Shown here: positions 39,701-45,700 of the stretch, one piece after another
How the letters are laid out: each line of letters starts with the position of its first letter
Numbering within the stretch: position 1 is the first letter of the stretch
Assembly: GCF_000764305.2 (NCBI RefSeq)
Contig: NW_025947367.1
Coordinates: 211,864 to 275,863, forward strand
DNA: 64,000 bases
From: Hyalella azteca
Taxonomy: Eukaryota > Arthropoda > Malacostraca > Amphipoda > Hyalellidae
Direction of reading: 5' to 3'
Translations under genes and position numbers: made by a program
Notes under the pieces: model-generated
Databases searched by the model: none
Seen by the model: the letters and a program-made list of their open reading frames with translations, nothing else
What the model was told of the DNA's origin: nothing

Positions 39701-42700
39701 CCCACGGCATGTTTTTTTTTGTATTGTAAAGAGGGTGGACGTAGCGCCGGGCAAGAGTGTGTTAGGACGACCTAAAACAGGACGAAAAGCGCATCGCTAT
39801 TTGGACAAAGTCTCGTTCATTTCTCTGAGTGTTTCGTATTGGATGGTCAAGTGGATATTGTCGAGGCTTTTCGGCGTCTCCTTGAATTATAAAAAGGTTT
39901 TTCTCTCGTTTTTATGTCCAAAAATTTGATTTCATGTCTTTCTGAGAGCATCTTATTTCCGAGGATTTTTATCTCCATATCTTGCGTTAACTATAATGAA
40001 GAAATTTCAAAATTTCATCTTAGTTTGAATTGCCGAGAAGGATTTGAGATTTAAATGTCATATTTTTCTGCATTGGTGTCATAATCGAATTTTTTGTATG
40101 GTCGATATCTTCTCACAATGCAGAGCATCGAATAATTACCGTATTCCGTCATTAATGTCATCCTATTTATTCATTGTATCCTGAATGTCCGCTTTCTTGG
40201 GAAAGGATTTGAGTTCTGAATGTTGCCGAAAGTCGACTCGTATATTTCACTTTTACACTGGTTCTTTTTACCTTCGTATACAGAGGGAGCTCCCTTGACT
40301 TGAAGATAGTTTGATCATGACATAACTCTGTATTTTCTCGACTTCATACAGAATATATAATTGTTTTAATTACAACTTTTAATTACGGGTTGTCTTACTC
40401 GCATCATTATATACCGCCAGCATCTTAGCGGGTTTTACTGGAAGAAAAATCCTTTGTAATACATATTTGTTTCTGCTTCGTTTTTCGCATTAAAAAGATG
40501 CTGGGGCTGGTTGTTTTGTAAAATTTGTATTGTAAATTGCAATTTTTCTACAATTAACTTAGTTCTGTGTCAAGTGTCGCTTGTTCTTCATTACCAGGAT
40601 ATGCGCAGCCGTTATTGAATCATTTAAAATTCTTATATTTGTATTCCAAGCTCGAAGTGGGATGCGCAAATACCAACGGTAACAATGTTGTTATTATTAT
40701 TAAATATTATTGATGGAATTCATGTATAAATATTTGAAACTCATTGTTTTAGTTAGAAATTCATTTGCATTCTCAATTCAGGCTTCGAGCTTGTAAAATC
40801 TTCTGTTAGCGAATACCTTATAGCCTTTGTCAATGATTTCTGTACCTAAAAGACTGGTAATCTAGGTTACCGTCGATTGAAAAAGCTATAAAAATATTAT
40901 TTTAGTCTGGAACACCCGTTACCACACCGCTGTAAATACCGCTATCTCTTGCTCTCTCTCGTGAGGTATCCAAATGTTGTGCCAGTGTCGGGCAGTGCAT
41001 AATTAATGTCTGCATAAGATCTTTCTCTATCTCTCGTATGACGATGATAACAATAATAAGTAATTTATAAGTTATATTACAAATTACTGGATCGTTGCTA
41101 AATACATTTTTGCCATACTGTCGTCGCTGATACTTACTTCTCCTTCTCTTCTACAACAAGATGGACGTTGCGTTATCAAATTAGTACTTTCTATAGCTGA
41201 AGACAATGTGACTGCGTTCCATTTCAACCTAAAAATTAAAATTATTTATGTATTAACCGATAGTTCCAATCGATGTTTTCAAATTAACAAGTACGATTAC
41301 GTGTTTCATAAACTATGTTCAGCATTGAAATCTACTTTTGTGCTCTGTGGCCCATTTTAAAATCTGTAAATTGTTGATTCTGATCAATAATACAAGGTTC
41401 TGAATTAAAGTATGCGATAAATAACCGTAATTATGCAGGTTTTAAAAAGTTGAATGGAACTCAGTCACGATTCTTGCTACTACTTTTACATATCACCTCG
41501 TGTTGAGAATGCATCATGGAAACATCTGAAGGTCTCCTCTTGCATGATCATGCAAGCTTCAGCTAACAAATCTCTGAACAAAAATAATAATCGCTGCTGG
41601 ACTTCTGAAGTCTGTTAACTAGAGAGCTGGGAGGCTTCTACTTCGGGCCCTATAGTGAGTATTCTCTAGCCTATCACTAATATCTAGTATTCTCTAGTCT
41701 ACTAGCACTAATATCTAGTGTCATTTCACCTGCTAGCACTAATATCTAATGTCATCTCGCCTACTAGCACTAATATCTAGTATCATCTCTAGCCTATCAC
41801 TAATATCTAGTATCATCTCACCTACTAGCACTAATATCTAGTATTCTCTAGCCTACTAACACAAACAACTAGTATTCTCTAGCTTACTAGCACTAACATC
41901 TAGTATCATTTCACCTACTGGTATTAACATATCGGTATCTTTAGCCTATTAATACTCACATATCTAGCATCCTCTAACAGCAGTTATATCTTCAGCTCAC
42001 CAGCTCTAACATTTCTTCAATATTTCGACCCTTTAGCATTCACAACTTGAGCCTGCGCTTTAAGACTAACTTATTTTTAATATTTTCAAGCTGTTAGCAC
42101 TAACTCCTGCAATTAATCTTCCCCTAATTCTTCACTGAAAATATTTTTGTTTAATTGCCAACTCAATAGAAATTCTCAAGTCTTTTTGTGTGCCCGCTTT
42201 TATTAATTGAAAATTTACATTCATTTTGATTAAATCGAAATTATTTCATGTGGGTTTCAATTCGTATTTCTTATTTTTTCCAAACGCATGTTACTGATTG
42301 ACCATTAATATTTTCGGACGTTGGTTGAAGTTTTTCTTCCGTGTGCTACGTTACATATTTCGTATTTTTACACAAGAAATTTCTACATTTTTCGTATTTT
42401 TACACAAGAAATTTCTGTTCATTTACATATTTCATCGGATTATAATATCGTATTCGTTCTAAAATTTTACCTGTCACCTAACAAATGCAACTCACTGAAC
42501 TTGTGATTTTTCTTCAAGATACTTTGTTCTAAGATATGTTTCTTTGTCCGGTTATTCTTCATAATAATTCCTTCAATCGTTCCAGTCTTCAGCTTTTACA
42601 CGCACAGTAATTAACTTTATTGCTGTGCGCACAATAATTATTGCACAATAATTGTATTTTTGCGGACCTATGCTTTGTACGAGATTTTGTTTTAGTTCTA

Positions 42701-45700
42701 CTGCGTTTAATATCTCGACGGTTTGTTATGTTTTTTTTCACAAAATTGTTTTGGCCGCTATCAATTTATGCAAAGAAAAAGTTTTGTCTTAATTGATGGG
42801 TGTTGATTTAGAACGAGTATTGCTTTTGCTGTCCGATATTTATTTATATGTATGTATATTTTTTTTTGCTGGAGCAGTTTTTGAGATTTCGTTTTTTTTT
42901 CGTGAAACGGTAATCGCATTAATGCTATCAAAGTTATCCCGTTTTAATTGACGCACTTCTCGTTTTTCTCAACAAAGTTAGAAAATTTCACGAAATTAAA
43001 CAGTGAGCGAGCATGTGCGTAGGGTTTTCCGTTTGAATTATCAGGTGGTAATTCAGAGCTATAACAATAATGTTCGTATTTATAACATTTTTATAAATTC
43101 ATACATTTATTGTCCTAGTATAATCTTTATTACCTGACTTAATTTTGTCCGCATTCTTTAAACAAAATAAAGATCTACTCTTTCTATCTTTGTGTTCTTG
43201 TATCTGTATTATTGAGTGTATTACTTCGCTTTGTTTGTTATCGCTGTCTTATTTATAATTTAGTTATGCTTTGATTTTAATCAGTTTTCTGGCGTCTACT
43301 TGAGATATTTGTGCTTTTGTTGCTGCTTATTTTTCGTTTTTTTTTTCGATTGCGTAAGCGGATTGTATGATTTTCTGTGTAGGCATTTTTCATTTCCTAG
43401 CTTTTTTGTTCTCACTCCCTAACATGTGTTCTTATTTTAAATTTTGAATGACAGTTTTATTTCATATTGTATGAGGTTAGGTTTACGGTTTTTAGTAAAC
43501 TGCATTGTTTACTTTTATTAATTTATGGCATTTGTCGATTAATTATGTGATGAACTATGAATTTTACTCAGACGAAATTTCATACACGAACTAGCTGATA
43601 TTAGCCGCACATCTGCAAGATTTTTCTTCCGAATCGCATAAAATTTATCAAAAAGTATTATAAATTTTGTGTTCCCTGAGGATTTTACTTATTCTGCGCT
43701 CTAAAAATGGCGAAGAGACTCTATGTAATGTCTGTAAAATCGTTACTGAGAAGAATATTGAATAATTTTTCTGATTTATATATCTAATCTCGGACGATGT
43801 AAGAGCATAATAGTTACTATCATCAATTATTAATAAAATTCAAGCGTGTATACAACATTCCGCTTCTCCTACAGTATCGATGCCAAGACCGCATTTGAGC
43901 CCGTGGGTTTGAAAGGCAGACGAATTTCGACTGCGACTTCCATCGAAAGTTTCGCACCTTCCCCGCGACTTCCTTTCGAGCAACTCTCCCCCTTCACCAG
44001 CCTCCCCAGCACCGACGACTATCACTCCCCCATCACTGTGACCGAGGGCACTTCCCTCGAGGGGAAAATCTCCCCCAAACACCGGAGGTTCTCCAAGGGC
44101 GCGCCGAGGCGCAGCTCAGCCGTCGCCACCGCCTTCTTTTATGGCTCCAATCTCACCACCGCCGCCGCCACCGCCGCCTCCGCCAGGTGGTGTGGTGGTG
44201 GTGTGCTGTGTTTGGGTGTGGTGGTGGTGCTGTGTTTGGGTGTGGTGTTTGTGATGATCTACTGCCTGGTGGTGTTATAGGTGCTGGCTGCTTCAGGCAG
44301 TTGGTGGTGTAGTGGTGATGGTTGTGGTGTGGTGGTGATGGTTGTGGTGTGGTGGTGATCCAAGGATAAACGGTCAGTGTGTCGCTGTGTGGTGTGATGG
44401 CTGATTAGTCGCACGATTATTTTTTTCTGTGTGATGAGTATCAATTCATACCACCGTTGTTATGTCATGACTTCACCCGTCTGTAAATCTCTCAAGTAAA
44501 TTCCTTATAACTTTTGCAGGTAATGACCTATTAGAAAAGCTTAAATCTCAATATAATTTATTTTTTGATATTTGTTATAATTTGATGCTTTTTTCCAACA
44601 GTGACTCATCTCTCTGCCATTCCTCATCATCCCCAAGTGTCACCCAACACCGCTGGAGTGCTGGGGAATGTCCTCCTACATCCTGCTCCCTCAATCCCTC
44701 CCCTGGCTCCCCTCAAATTCCTCCCAACTCCCCAACCTCCCCCGTCAATTACTCCACTCCTCCCTCATCCCAAGTCCCCTCAGGGTCCCCCAGTCCCCCC
44801 AAACACAAGCGGTCCCTCCTGGACGGCTTCAAGACCGGCCTCAGACCCAAGTCCCGGCTAGAGGCCGACGTCCACTCCTGTGAATCTCATGGGGTGTGTA
44901 TATATAATTCGTTATCATAATTATATTCATTTAGTAAATCATAATTACATTATTATTTAATTATTAGCTAACTTCTCCATCATAGGACACAAAATTATTT
45001 TCCTGTGTGTAATCACTCATCAATATTATATTAATTGACTAAATCACGATTATATTATTAATCAATTATTAGTTAATTTCTTCATCATAGGACACAAAAT
45101 TATCTTCCCGTGGTAGCATATATCCAGTTATCATAATTATATTAATTTTAATAAATTACAATTACATCATTATTAACTTATTTGCTAATTTCTCCATCAT
45201 AATACACAGAATTATCTTCCCGTGATACGCAAAATTCGACCTTTATCTTTACACAAATTGAACTTGATGAGTTTCTCTGAATAATTTCGTATAAAATATG
45301 TAATATTACTTGTAAAACATGTATAATTTCGTGTTAAACGTGTATAATTTCGTGTAAAACGTGTATAATTTCGTGTAAAACGTTTATAGTCTCGTGTAAA
45401 ACATGTATAATCTCGTGTAAAATAAGTATAATTCTAATGCACTGTTGGTGCAGGGCGCAGTGAGTGTGGGCGTGGGGACGCTGGTGCAGATCCTGCAGCC
45501 TTACGCCGCCCTCAGGGAGGACGAGATCACCGTCGCCAGGGGGGAGGAAGTCCAGGTACCAATACCATTAGGGAGTGCCCGGGTACGAATAATAATGAGA
45601 AGAAGTTCAGGTACGAATACCATTGAGAAGTGTCCGGGTACGAATAGCATTGGGGAGTGTCCGGGTACAAATGCCATTGGGAAGTGTCCTGGTACGAATA

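Larger units (their letters stand above)
36861..43874 (+). other. Intron 11 (about 7.3 kb in all), no other gene
   Basis: AT-rich. Contains one MITE-like copy (39684-39831), one tandem array (41650-41960) and a short duplication TCGTATTTTTACACAAGAAA at 42359/42390. No frame in it has coding character, and no RNA gene is recognised. Confidence 0.7.
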
